This document shows positions 25,089-32,984 of a DNA stretch of 64,000 nt, piece after piece. The translations under genes and the position numbers were made by a program. Location of the stretch: positions 496,001-560,000 of the forward strand of contig CAVPUA010000003.1 of assembly GCA_963708805.1 (NCBI GenBank), given 5' to 3'. Every line of letters begins with the position of its first letter. Position 1 is the first letter of the stretch. The notes beneath the pieces are model-generated. The model was not told where the DNA came from, ran no database searches, and worked only from the letters and a program-made list of their open reading frames with translations. The stretch comes from CAVPUA01 sp963708805. GTDB lineage: Bacteria; Actinomycetota; Actinomycetes; Mycobacteriales; Jatrophihabitantaceae.

Positions 25089-25151
25089 GCCTGCGAACTT
25101 ATCGGGCGGCCTTGAAACGCACTACTTTCGGCATGAGCGGATGGGTTGGGT
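25068..25151. repeat. Array site 13, attC-like inverted repeat
   Basis: AACCATTCG (25072-25080) pairs with CGGATGGGTT (25138-25147) with one unpaired base and one G-U pair; the right end is a perfect GTTRRRY box, GTTGGGT. The right arm is preceded by the core TTTCGGCATGAGCGG. Right limit of the array. Confidence 0.5.
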
Positions 25152-25333
25152 CGCCGCCTCGTTGACCGTTGAGCGAGATCTGGACTCCGCATTCTCTGTG
25201 TTTTCGTGCAGTGCTAGCGCGCCTACTTTTGGTTCGACTGGGCGTTCTTGGAGTGGCGGGGCGTCTCGGCGATGTGAGCGCTGGACTGTCGTAGGGGTGA
25301 GGTGGCGGCGGGGCTGCTCGGTAGCCTGCGCTG

Positions 25334-25867
25334 GTGTCTGTGCAGGTGTTCGTCGATGAGGGCAAGCGTGACGATTATCTGTTGTGTGCGGCGGTGGTCG
25401 CCTCGGCTGATCTCGTGGGTGCGCGGAGGGCGATGCGGGCGTTGAAGCCGGCTAACCGTAATCGGTTGCATATGCATGGTGAGGGTGCTCAGTCGCGGCG
25501 ACGGATATTGGATCGGTTCTTGGTTGATCCGCCGATTTCGGAGGCGCATGTGTGGCGGGCGCCGTTGCGGGGCCGCGCGGAGCGGGTGGTGCGTGATTTG
25601 TGCTTCGAGCGGCTGGTCGGCGGGGTGTTGGCGTTGGGCGCGGATCGGATCGTGGTGGAGTCGTGTTCGCAGGATCGGCAGGATCTGCGGGTGATCGGTG
25701 AGGGGGTGGCTCGGGCTGGGGCGATGGGTCGGGTGCGCTTCGATGTGGTGCCGGGGGCGTCGGAGCAAATGTTGTGGGCGGCCGACATTGTGGCGTGGGC
25801 GTACGGGTCGGGTGGGTTGATCCGCTCGCGGGTGCTTTCTTTGGTGCGGGTACACGACGTGACGTGA
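25334..25867 (+). CDS. DUF3800-like hypothetical protein
   Basis: 177 residues, GTG 25334. VFVDEGKRDDYLLCAAVVAS at the N-terminus, RIVVESCSQDRQD in the middle and LWAADIVAWAYGSGG near the end form the D-E...D...AD spacing seen in DUF3800 and related RNase-H-like folds, which have a probable metal site. No catalytic activity is known for the family. Intact frame, unlike many neighbours. Lies just outside the array and converges with the XRE regulator across a hairpin. Confidence 0.6.
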   Translation: MSVQVFVDEGKRDDYLLCAAVVASADLVGARRAMRALKPANRNRLHMHGEGAQSRRRILDRFLVDPPISEAHVWRAPLRGRAERVVRDLCFERLVGGVLALGADRIVVESCSQDRQDLRVIGEGVARAGAMGRVRFDVVPGASEQMLWAADIVAWAYGSGGLIRSRVLSLVRVHDVT

Positions 25868-25893
25868 TCGGGGATCGGCGCCGGACAGCGCGA

Positions 25894-25936
25894 AGGCCGG
25901 GCGACCCGTCTGTAGCGACTGGCAGGCTCCCGGCCT
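25894..25936. terminator. Bidirectional hairpin between convergent genes
   Basis: AGGCCGGG (25894-25901) and CCCGGCCT (25929-25936) form a perfect eight-pair stem between the DUF3800-like gene and the XRE gene, which converge here. No U-tract, so strength is uncertain. Confidence 0.4.
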
Positions 25937-26023
25937 CACTTCCGGAACTCCTCGCTCCGGCACTGTCAGTCTAATCCAGCCGATCGCGGATGTGCACCCC
26001 TAAACCCTTGACTGCACCGGGGG

Positions 26024-26287
26024 TTAGGGGGTGAGCGGTCCGGGGTCGGCTTCAGCGTCGGAGACGAGCTCGGCCGCTTTGACGCCGAGCGCGGACGCGA
26101 TCGAGAACAGGCTGTCGGTTCCGACGCTGTGTGAGCCGGCTTCGACGTTGAGGATGGTGCGTCGGCTCACGCCGGCTTCCGTGGCGAGTTCGTCGTGGGT
26201 CCAGCCCCTGGCGAGACGTCGCCGCCGTACGGCCTGCCCGAGCGCGAGCAGTTCGGCACTGGGGGGTTGACGATCGGATGGGGCCAC
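26024..26287 (-). CDS. XRE-family transcriptional regulator
   Basis: 87 residues from GTG 26287. One Cro/C1-type HTH: LGQAVRRRRLARGWTHDELA then TEAGVSRRTILNVEAGSHSV and LFSIASALGV. A short Glu/Pro tail follows, with no sensor domain. An in-frame TTG lies inside the palindrome upstream, but the GTG leaves the operator free. Divergent from the DUF6907-like gene with the shared palindrome between, so probably autorepressor and repressor of that gene. Confidence 0.8.
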   Translation of the reverse strand: MAPSDRQPPSAELLALGQAVRRRRLARGWTHDELATEAGVSRRTILNVEAGSHSVGTDSLFSIASALGVKAAELVSDAEADPGPLTP

Positions 26288-26309
26288 GAGGGAAGCCGAA
26301 CACGAGCCA

Positions 26310-26347
26310 CCACCACCATAGGGCAAAATATTGCCCTATGGTGGTGG
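26310..26347. promoter_or_regulatory. 17-bp perfect palindromic operator
   Basis: CCACCACCATAGGGCAA (26310-26326), spacer AATA, then its exact reverse complement (26331-26347). It lies midway between the divergent starts at 26287 and 26368. AT-rich centre in GC-rich DNA; the obvious candidate ligand is the adjacent XRE protein. Confidence 0.7.
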
Positions 26348-26367
26348 GGTATCCCGAGGAGGCGGCG

Positions 26368-26838
26368 ATGGAAACCTTCACGGCGCGGCCGGTCGATCCG
26401 AAACACTCGGCCCAGCCGGGTGAGGCGACGCCGCTCTCGTGGCTCGGGCGGTGCGCCGACTTCTGTACCGCCGAGGGCCCGCTGACTGGCGCCGAGGTGG
26501 AAGTCCACGGCCCGTGGTGTCGTTCGGAGCCGTGCGGACGCGAAGTGGTCACCGACTCCGATGTCGGAGTGATCGAGCTGAGCGTTGCCCTCGCGCGGGC
26601 CTACCTGCACGGGACCTATCGATTGAAGGACTACACGCGGGTTCGTGACACGCGCTTCGTCGAGCTGTCCCTCGAGGCGCGCCATGACGCTGCCCGGCAG
26701 TCGCCGCTGACGTTGTATGTGACCTCGGGCGCAGCCCGACAGCTCGCGGCCACTCTGATCCGGGCCGCCGACCAGGCCGACGAACTGGACCGGGTACTCG
26801 CCGACGCTCGACTGACTCGGCTGTCCGCGAACTCGTAG
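26368..26838 (+). CDS. Cys-containing hypothetical, DUF6907-like
   Basis: 156 residues from ATG 26368, chosen because GAGGAGG lies 6 bases upstream; an upstream ATG at 26338 falls in the operator. N-terminal part has four Cys (RCADFCTAEG, WCRSEPCG); the C-terminal part (VELSLEARHD, then LTLYVTSGAARQLAATLIRA and ADQADELDRVL) matches the pattern of actinobacterial DUF6907-type proteins as I remember them. Possibly metal binding. Function unknown; partner of the divergent XRE protein in a common type of actinobacterial pair. Confidence 0.55.
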   Translation: METFTARPVDPKHSAQPGEATPLSWLGRCADFCTAEGPLTGAEVEVHGPWCRSEPCGREVVTDSDVGVIELSVALARAYLHGTYRLKDYTRVRDTRFVELSLEARHDAARQSPLTLYVTSGAARQLAATLIRAADQADELDRVLADARLTRLSANS

Positions 26839-26918
26839 GCCGATGTCTCCGTCGAACGGCGCACGACACTCTCGCTCGGCCGCACGGCGACGCTGTCCAC
26901 CGGCCTTTCGACCCCTAA

Positions 26919-26981
26919 ACGGGCGAGGTCATCGTCTCCGAACTCATCACCAACTCCATCACTGCCGCACGTCGAGCCTGA
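26919..26981 (+). pseudogene. Fragment of RsbW-like ATPase
   Basis: Twenty codons, TGEVIVSELITNSITAARRA then TGA, match the N-box helix of HATPase_c_2 anti-sigma proteins (compare SELVANAVDA in the gene at 2001-2444). Nothing recognisable on either side in frame, so this is a remnant of a lost gene, suggesting deletion at this point. Confidence 0.45.
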
Positions 26982-26988
26982 CCGTCGG

Positions 26989-27025
26989 ACAGATATGTGC
27001 ACCACTCTCACGTGCACATATCTGT
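26989..27025. terminator. 14-bp perfect stem-loop
   Basis: ACAGATATGTGCAC (26989-27002), nine-base loop, GTGCACATATCTGT (27012-27025). Unusually AT-rich for this DNA, 8 bases after the RsbW-like remnant stop. Could be its terminator, an operator of a lost regulator, or a mobile-element end. Confidence 0.45.
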
Positions 27026-27782
27026 GGCTGATGACGCCCTTCGGGTCCCCACCGTGCTCCATGTCTCCTCGCGCGCCGAAGGAGGCCGCGGCATGGACAT
27101 GGTGGCTGCTCTCGCCTCCGCGTGGGTCATCCGTCGGAGTGGCCACCACTGAAACAAGTGTGGGATGACGTCGCAGTTAACAGATCGGCCAGCCCCCCAC
27201 GTTCGACTGAATCTACAACGCGACGGAGGACACCGAAGCGTGAGGAAAACCGAGGGTATCTGGCGGATGCCTCGGGATGCCGGCGCGCGGTGATTTCCCG
27301 ATCACGGTGCATTCGACGTGGACAGAAGTGCTTCCGGCAGCTGGAACGGCGATCGAGTACTGGCCTTTTCATACGCCCCGTCGTCACCGCTTCGTCTGAC
27401 CGAGGGCCGTATCCGACATGGGAGACGCCGTGGTACGCGCCGCCGTGGCCGCGGGGGTCGCAGATGACGATCAAAGGCCCGTGGGTTCCGCGGCTCAACC
27501 CAGCAAGGGACGAGGCGCCGCCGAGCAGCATCAGCGAACGTCGCAGACCATCCGTCGTGAACGCCGGCCGCTCCCGGGACGTGAGACGTCAGTCTGCTCG
27601 GCAAGGTCCGTGGCAGTCGGTGATGACACCGCCTGGGCCGATCTGATGACTGGGATGGCTGCAGCCATCGGTGTCAACCGTCCCGATCCGACCGGTTGGG
27701 CGATAAGCGCGCACGGACCGAAGTGGCCGTTGCGGGAGCCGGCGGTCCGGCTCAGCGGAGGAAGGTTGTCGCGACGCGAAGG
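27026..27782. other. Region without recognisable gene
   Basis: About 750 bases. Overlapping open frames occur on both strands (a minus-strand frame at 27127-27531 includes GPLIVICDPRGHGGAYHGVS), but none has a supported start, domain or neighbour coupling. Probably decayed sequence or regulatory space. Confidence 0.35.
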
Positions 27783-28040
27783 TCACGACGTTGTCGCTCG
27801 GACCTGGAAGCGCGACGTCAGCGAAACGGCCATAGTTTGCAGTCCGGCGGCGACGAGTCGCCCCACTTCAGCCGGCGTGATCTGCATCGTCTCGGCGATC
27901 TCCGAACGGGTGCAGCGGTGAAAGTAGGCCAACCTAACAGCTCGCCGTTGCATGATCGGCAGCCCAATCAAGGACTCCAGCACGAGGCCGCCCCAGCCGT
28001 CGCCGTGCCCGTTGGCCATGTGCACAGTGTGCCCGCCCAT
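27783..28040 (-). CDS. Small sigma-70 region-4-like protein
   Basis: About 85 residues. LESLIGLPIMQRRAVRLAYF then HRCTRSEIAETMQITPAEVG reproduces the sigma-70 region 4 helix-turn-helix of ECF sigma factors, including the L-P-x-x-Q-R start. Region 2 is absent, so this is either a truncated ECF factor or one of the short region-4-only proteins. Start uncertain (ATG 28040 or TTG 28052). Possibly linked to the nearby RsbW-like remnant. Confidence 0.55.
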   Translation of the reverse strand: MGGHTVHMANGHGDGWGGLVLESLIGLPIMQRRAVRLAYFHRCTRSEIAETMQITPAEVGRLVAAGLQTMAVSLTSRFQVRATTS

Positions 28041-28146
28041 CTGGGTTGCCAAACGTCGATCTCATACCTCATACGCCGCTGGCTCCGCGTCCGTCGGCTG
28101 ATCGGCGCGCAGCCCAGGGTTGCCTCAGCGGTTGAGCGTCGTGACC

Positions 28147-28623
28147 TCAGTCGGATCGACTCGACGTGTCGGCGTCGACGGTCGGCTCAACCGACGGATC
28201 GTTGCCGTCGATGACCAGCGGGGAAATCGTTGTCCGAGGCATCCGCCGGCGTCGGGCCTCTTCGCGGGCGCGGCTGAGACCGAATCCGGAATCGCCGTGA
28301 GGTCCGCAGAGTACGGAGGTGACGTCGGCGAACGCCGCCATCCAGTTCTGCCATCCGACCTCGTCGTCCGGACCGGTCGGCGCGGCCCCGGTCGCGATAG
28401 GGCCGGACACCTCGTGCGGGTCGGGTGGCAGGCAATCGAGCAGGTATTGGCGCATCGCATTGAGGTTGTCCCATAGCTGTCCGCCATAGCCGCAACTGGT
28501 TTCGAGCGCTCGTTGGAGTAGGCGGTCTCGGGCCTCATTGTTCGCGGTGAAGTCATCCTCATCGTTCACCAGCCGCCGGTGCGGATCGAGCACCTGCGGT
28601 TTGGGGATCGGCTGGGCATCCAT
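28147..28623 (-). CDS. Hypothetical protein, end of GH15 operon
   Basis: 158 residues, ATG 28623, 21 bases after the GH15 stop. Helical core LLQRALETSCGYGGQLWDNL then NAMRQYLLDCLPPDPHEVSG, and VGWQNWMAAFADVTSVLCGP, is of a type seen repeatedly in actinobacteria with unknown function; the tail is acidic and disordered. Probably last gene of the SDR-GH15 operon. Confidence 0.55.
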   Translation of the reverse strand: MDAQPIPKPQVLDPHRRLVNDEDDFTANNEARDRLLQRALETSCGYGGQLWDNLNAMRQYLLDCLPPDPHEVSGPIATGAAPTGPDDEVGWQNWMAAFADVTSVLCGPHGDSGFGLSRAREEARRRRMPRTTISPLVIDGNDPSVEPTVDADTSSRSD

Positions 28624-28644
28624 AGAAGTTCCTTTCAGGTTGTG

Positions 28645-30455
28645 TCAGATGTCGAGTCGAGTGGAGGTCTCGATCATCAGCGCGTGCACGAACGCCTGCG
28701 GCAGGTTGCCGCGCATCTGGTGTTGGGTCGCGTCGTACTCCTCGCTGAACAGTGCGCCGGGCCGCTGGCGGCGCGTGTCCGCTCGAACCAGCCTCGAGCC
28801 TGCAGGGCTTCGTCCCTGCTGGTGCAGGGCGAGAGCGGTGAGGAATCCGCACAGCAGGAACGACCCCTCGGCGTCGGCCGAGCGGGCGCTCGTCGTGACG
28901 GAAGCGGTAGGCGTACCCGTCGACGGTCAGGTCCCGCAGGTAGGCCTGCAGGGTGGCAGTGGTGCGTGGGTCGTCGGACGGGATCGCTCCGCGCAGCCCC
29001 GGCAGCAGCAAGGCGGCGTCGAGCGCGGGGTCGTCGGGGGAGCGTTGCCAGTGCCCGTCTGGGTGCAGGGCGTGGGCCGAGGTGTCGGCGACGATCCGGT
29101 CTGCCAGCGCGATCCACTCGGCGGCGCGTGCGCGCGTCGGGTGCGCGGCCGCGATGGCGCGCAGCCCGCCGGCGGCGGTGAGCCTGCTGTGCGTCCAGGC
29201 GCGGGGGTCGATCTCCCAGATTCCGGCGTCGGGCTCGGTCCAGCGCGGCGCGATCGCCGTGGCGGCGGTTTCGGCCGCGTGCCAGTGTTCGGTGTCGAGC
29301 CGGTCGTGCGCGGCCGGCGGCGGCGAGCAGCTGGAGCGCTTCGCCGTAGGCGTCGAGTTGGAATTGCTGGTTGACCCAGTTGCCGATGATGTCGAAGCCG
29401 CCGGGGTAGCCGGGCAGCCCCAGATGACGTTGGTCGGGAACCGGGTCGCCGGTGGTGGTGTAGGCGGGCGCAAGCCGGTCGCCGTGTTCCAGGAGGCGGG
29501 CGGACGACGAACGCGACCGCGTCGTCGAGCAGCGGGTAGGCGCCGGCCGCCGCGACGGCGATGTCCCGCGTAGCACTGGTCGCGGATCCAGACGTAGCGG
29601 TAGTCGTAGTTGCGCCCGGCCTCGGCCCGCTCGGGCAGGCTGGTGGTGGCGGCGGCGACCATGCCGCCGCCGGTGCTGGTGAGCCCGCGCAGCACGGCGT
29701 AGCTGCGCCGGGTGTCGCGCGGCGCCAAGCCGTCGTCGAGCGGCGGCACGTTCTGCGCCCAGGCGGCTTCGGTCGCGCGCCAGCAGCCGTCCGCGTCGGC
29801 GGGTGCGTCGGGCAGCGGCTGGTCGCTGATCTCCAGCACGAGGTCGTGCTGCTCGCCCGGCGCAAGCGTCAGCTGCAGGTCCGCAACTGCTCGCGCGCCG
29901 GCGCGTCGTGGCCTGCCGGCCGCCGGTCCAGCGCAGGTAGAGCTCGCCGACGCGCGCCGTCCAGACGTCCGGCGTGCCGGTGCAGATCGCGCATCGGCTG
30001 CTGGTCGTAGCCGCCGCGCGGGCGCAGCGTGACGGTCACCGAGGCGGGGCCGTCGACGAGCGCTGATCTGGCGCAGCAGGACAGCGCGGTGCGGTTCGGC
30101 CGGGTAGGCGAGCGCGTCGCGGCACTCGACGATGCCGCCGCGGGTCGTCCACCGATTGCGCCAGATCATCGAGCCGTCCTCGTAGTAGCCGCCCCAGACG
30201 TAGGTGTCGTTCGGGGTGACGGTGTATGAGCCGTGTCCGCCGATGAGGCGGCGAAGACGGCGTCGCTGTCCCAGCGCGGCGCGCACAGCCAGACGATGTC
30301 GCCGCGCGGCCCGACGACCGCGCCTCGTTCGCCGTCGGCGAGCAGCGCGTACTCCCGCAGCACGTGCGGCGGAGAGTGGCCGAGGCCGCCGACGGCGATC
30401 TCGTGGACGGTGGGCGCGGCGTGGACGTCACGGCAGCCGCCGGCTCGCTCGACAT
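28645..30455 (-). CDS. GH15 glucoamylase-like glycosidase (multiple frameshifts)
   Basis: Glycoside hydrolase family 15 protein of about 600 residues, hydrolysing alpha-glucosidic linkages (glucoamylase or trehalase type). N-terminus MSSEP at 30455, then VHEIAVGGLGHSPPHVLREY and LLADGERGAVVGPRGDIVWL, the super-sandwich start. Further pieces: GYYEDGSMIWRNRWTTRGGI, YDYRYVWIRDQCYAG (catalytic-domain R-D-x-C/S motif), DPALDAALLLPGLRGAIPSD, VDGYAYRFRHDERPLGD, ending MIETSTRLDI at 28645. The pieces lie in three frames with several indels, mostly in G/C runs. The catalytic glutamates cannot be placed with confidence. Follows an SDR and a small gene, all on one strand. Confidence 0.75.
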
Positions 30456-30795
30456 GGCGATGAGCGCCGCGCTCGCGGCCTCGGCGGCGCTGGCCAGCGG
30501 CTGCGCGCGGTAGCCCGGACCAGCTGCGGCCGCGGCGATCATGCTGGCCGCGTGAATGGCGTCGACAGCCAGCGCCAGCGACGACCAGAGTCGGCGCGGC
30601 CAGACGAACTCGAACGCGCCCTGCGCGATCAACCGGGCACCCAGGACCCGCACGAGCCAGGCCGGGGGCCGCGCCTGCTGCCCGGCGATCAGCGCGGGTC
30701 ACGCGCGTCGGGCGCACCAGCAGCAGCGGCTCCCGTGACGCAGCGCGCTCGAGCGCCAGTCGCGCGCACCGCCGCGGCGCGGATCGGCGAGTCAT
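30440..30795 (-). CDS. Small hydrophobic hypothetical protein (frameshifted)
   Basis: ATG 30795 overlaps the SDR stop (ATGA). MTRRSAPRRCARLALERAAS starts in one frame and, after an indel near 30690, continues as WLVRVLGARLIAQGAFEFVW and AVDAIHAASMIAAAAAGPGY. Proteins with R-x-L-G-A-R-x-L-A-Q-G and D-A-x-H-A-A-S-M motifs are common in actinobacteria, about 130 residues, membrane-associated, of unknown function. 3' boundary approximate and overlapping the GH15 start. Confidence 0.5.
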
Positions 30796-31799
30796 CGGCG
30801 CCGGGTCCAGAGCAAGATCGACTCGCGCCGGCGACCCCGGCCGCGGCGGCGCCGAGCAGTCCGTGGTGCTGGCAGGCCCACAGCTGCGGGTCGCGGTCGT
30901 GGGCCTTGGCGTCGAACACGCCGTGCGCGCCGAAGTCGTGGCCGTCCGGGCCGTCGGCCGGCTCCCAGAGGTTGACCGGAGCATCGGGTGGCTGCGGCTG
31001 GTGGGTCTGCTGGGACGCGAATCCGGTCCGGCCGAGATAGCGGTCGAGCAGCCCGGGCGCGATCGCGTTCGCGGCCAGCGTGCCCATGGTCGACGCGCCG
31101 ACCCAGTACTCGCGCCGCCGCGGGTGGTCGGCGGCGTAGAGGACGCCGCGGGCGGCGAACTCGGGCTGGTAGATCGGGGGAACCGGCTGGGCGTGGCGGG
31201 GCAGCCGGGAGAGCACCCAGGAGAACTGCGGGGTGTTGACGGCCGGCATCTGCACCATCGTCACGTGGACGTTGCTCTTCTCGTTGCAGCAGTTCGCAGC
31301 GCAGGGCCTCGTGAAAGCCCTGGATGGCGTGCTTGGCGCCGCAGTAGGCGGTCTGCAGCGGGATGCCGCGGTAGGCCAGCGCCGAGCCGACCTGCACGAT
31401 CGTGCCCCGGTCGCGCGGCTTCATGTACTTGCAGCGCGGCCATCGTGCGCGTAGACGTAGCCGAGGTAGCTGACCTCGGTGACCCGGCGGTACTCCTCCG
31501 GCTTGATCTGCTCGAACGGCGCGAACACCGAGGTGAACGCGACGTTCACCCAGACGTCGATCGGGCCCAACTCGGCCTCGACCTGCTGCGCGGCGGCGAA
31601 GACGGCGTCGGCGTCGGCGACGTCTACGGGGATGACCAAGGCGGTGCCACCGGCGCGCTTCGACGTCGCGCCGGGCCCCCTCCAGGCCGCTCTGGCCGCG
31701 GGCGAGCAGCGCGACAGTGTCCCCGCGCGCACCGAACGCGACCGCGGTGGCGCGGCCGATACCTCCACTGGCCCCGGTCACGACAACGATGCGCGGCAT
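30792..31799 (-). CDS. SDR-family oxidoreductase (frameshifted)
   Basis: About 335-residue extended short-chain dehydrogenase. ATG 31799 opens MPRIVVVTGASGGIGRATAV with the TGxxxGxG dinucleotide motif, then ALVIPVDVADADAVFAAAQQ and IDVWVNVAFTSVFAPFEQI. The Y-x-x-x-K region is in the frame reading AYRGIPLQTAYCGAKHAIQG. The C-terminal half, VNTPQFSWVLSRLPRHAQPV then PVPPIYQPEFAARGVLYAAD and VNLWEPADGPDGHDFGAHG, is typical of a subgroup with a long C-terminal extension. Two or more indels. First gene of the SDR-GH15 operon, with a TTGCNNNCTGCAA operator 67 bases upstream. Confidence 0.8.
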   Translation of the reverse strand: MPRIVVVTGASGGIGRATAVAFGARGDTVALLARGQSGLEGARRDVEARRWHRLGHPRRRRRRRRRLRRRAAGRGRVGPDRRLGERRVHLGVRAVRADQAGGVPPGHRGQLPRLRLRARWPRCKYMKPRDRGTIVQVGSALAYRGIPLQTAYCGAKHAIQGFHEALRCELLQREEQRPRDDGADAGRQHPAVLLGALPAAPPRPAGSPDLPARVRRPRRPLRRRPPAAARVLGRRVDHGHAGRERDRARAARPLSRPDRIRVPADPPAAATRCSGQPLGAGRRPGRPRLRRARRVRRQGPRPRPAAVGLPAPRTARRRRGRGRRRESILLWTRRR

Positions 31800-31865
31800 A
31801 CAGGTCAACTCCTGTTCGTCAGGTGCGGGCTAGATGAGTTACTCGTTCAACGCTCTACCCAAACA

Positions 31866-31878
31866 TTGCACGCTGCAA
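31866..31878. promoter_or_regulatory. TTGCNNNCTGCAA operator, copy 1
   Basis: TTGCACGCTGCAA, upstream of the SDR-GH15 operon. One of four identical-consensus 13-bp inverted repeats in the right half of the island; see 32685, 34743 and 35440. Confidence 0.7.
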
Positions 31879-31915
31879 ACATTGCGAATAGAGACGATTG
31901 GATTTTTGGGCGCCC

Positions 31916-32107
31916 TCACTCGACGACCTCGGCGTCGCCCACCTCCAGCTCGATGCGACCCGCTGCAGCGGCTAAACCGGCCGGCTCATCGCAGCCGCGC
32001 TCGCCCGGGCGCGCGTAGCCGGCAGGTGTCAGCTCGCTGCGCCGGCGTTCCACGCGCCGGTCGTGAGCCTGCGGCACATCGACCGGCTCGCCGACCACGC
32101 CCGACAC
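31916..32107 (-). CDS. 63-residue hypothetical protein
   Basis: Begins MSGVVGEPVDVPQAHDRRVE and ends GRIELEVGDAEVVE. Starts 16 bases after the stop of the upstream membrane protein, so it could be the second gene of that transcript. Charged, no membrane segment, no family. Modest support only. Confidence 0.35.
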   Translation of the reverse strand: MSGVVGEPVDVPQAHDRRVERRRSELTPAGYARPGERGCDEPAGLAAAAGRIELEVGDAEVVE

Positions 32108-32122
32108 GGAACGGCGCGAATA

Positions 32123-32647
32123 TCAGCGCTCAGGACGAGAACTACCGGGCCCGCTAATCGACTTGGCCAGCGCCTTCCCTTTTCCGGCCAAGTGCGCCGA
32201 CGTAGCCACGGCAGCGGCGTACACCGCGTGCTGAGCGAGCGAGGAGACGAGCATGTCTCGTCTCCACCGCCACGGGGGCGGCGTTCCGCCCAGCACTGGG
32301 AACAGCACGAAGGCCATGGATTGGCAGCCGCCATAGAAGATTGCGGCGGCCAGCGCCTCGTTGTTCACTCGGGAGCGCACGAAGGGATAGGAGACGCCCA
32401 CCGCCGAGCCGTAACCCCAATGCACCAGCAGGAACAGCGCGCGTCGCTGGTGATCTGTGCTCGGGTCTATGTGCAACAGAGTGCTGGCCGCGCGCACCAC
32501 GTGGGTGCTGGCGTCGTAGTCGACCGGCCCGTGGAGGTGCCGGCGCGCGTGCCCTTCGAGCCAGAGCGTGCCCGACATCGCTGACGTCCCGACTAGCCCG
32601 GCCCCGACGGCCGACCACCAGCCACGCTTCCATGTGCGTCTCATCAT
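32123..32647 (-). CDS. Four-TM membrane protein, DUF1440/YagU-like
   Basis: About 174 residues from ATG 32647 (GGGGA upstream; another ATG at 32644). Hydrophobic segments AVGAGLVGTSAMSGTLWL, LFLLVHWGYGSAVGVSY, LAAAIFYGGCQSMAFVLFPV and an Ala-rich C-terminal segment. The pattern resembles small DUF1440-type inner-membrane proteins; function unknown. A TTGCNNNCTGCAA operator lies 38 bases upstream. Confidence 0.6.
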   Translation of the reverse strand: MMRRTWKRGWWSAVGAGLVGTSAMSGTLWLEGHARRHLHGPVDYDASTHVVRAASTLLHIDPSTDHQRRALFLLVHWGYGSAVGVSYPFVRSRVNNEALAAAIFYGGCQSMAFVLFPVLGGTPPPWRWRRDMLVSSLAQHAVYAAAVATSAHLAGKGKALAKSISGPGSSRPER

Positions 32648-32684
32648 CGGCAAGTGTCCCCGCTCTTAGCAGGAAGGGCAATGA

Positions 32685-32697
32685 TTGCTCCCTGCAA
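32685..32697. promoter_or_regulatory. TTGCNNNCTGCAA operator, copy 2
   Basis: TTGCTCCCTGCAA, 38 bases upstream of the four-TM protein start at 32647. Confidence 0.7.
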
Positions 32698-32984
32698 ACA
32701 CTCCGGGATCGCAGGATCCGCGGTCAACCCGAGGCTCTACCCGGTCGGATTCGTTAGACGAGCTCCGGTAACACCCACGCCCGGAAACTTCGAGTTCACC
32801 TGGGCGATTCGCTTCCAGATCCGATCGCCGCAGACTCCGACGTCAGATCAGCCGGCCGGCGTACGGCGAGGACGTCACGGCGACGACGGTCTACTTCACG
32901 CCTCAGAAGCTCGACCTCGGACCGAGACTGCTCGACATCGCGGAGCTGGGCCCGCCCGCCCGCTCTGAGGCACCGTGCGCCGGG

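Larger units (their letters stand above)
18255..25151. repeat. Cassette-array-like region with about 14 attC-like sites
   Basis: A conserved core, roughly GCGCGC-N(5-8)-GCGGCATGTGCGG, recurs in one orientation at 18255, 18723, 18961, 19331, 19696, 20577, 21686, 22547, 22924, 23410, 23788, 24431 and 25120 (starts approximate), with a related hairpin at 18653. The intervals between sites hold one small gene each, in either orientation, except about 190 bp between 18748 and 18940, which has none. In the best copies the core is the right arm of an imperfect inverted repeat 54-85 bp long with AAC at the left and GTT at the right, like integron attC recombination sites. Three minus-strand genes start inside the left arm of a site. 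Gene products are mostly unknown small proteins. No integron integrase is recognised, so it would be a CALIN-type cluster if the interpretation is right. Confidence 0.6.

Noticed and set aside
18255..25151. Repeated core considered as a CRISPR array
   Set aside because: Copies are imperfect, spaced 0.2-1.5 kb apart with genes between, and no cas genes are present.
27127..27604. Minus-strand frames with a hydrolase-like stretch (LIVICDPRGHGGAYHG)
   Set aside because: No catalytic motif, no supported start, overlapping frames on both strands equally open.
32698..32984. Short plus-strand gene between the four-TM protein and the universal stress protein
   Set aside because: A stretch reading TATTVYFTPQKLDLGPRLLD looks protein-like but has no start or stop in a sensible place; at most a remnant.
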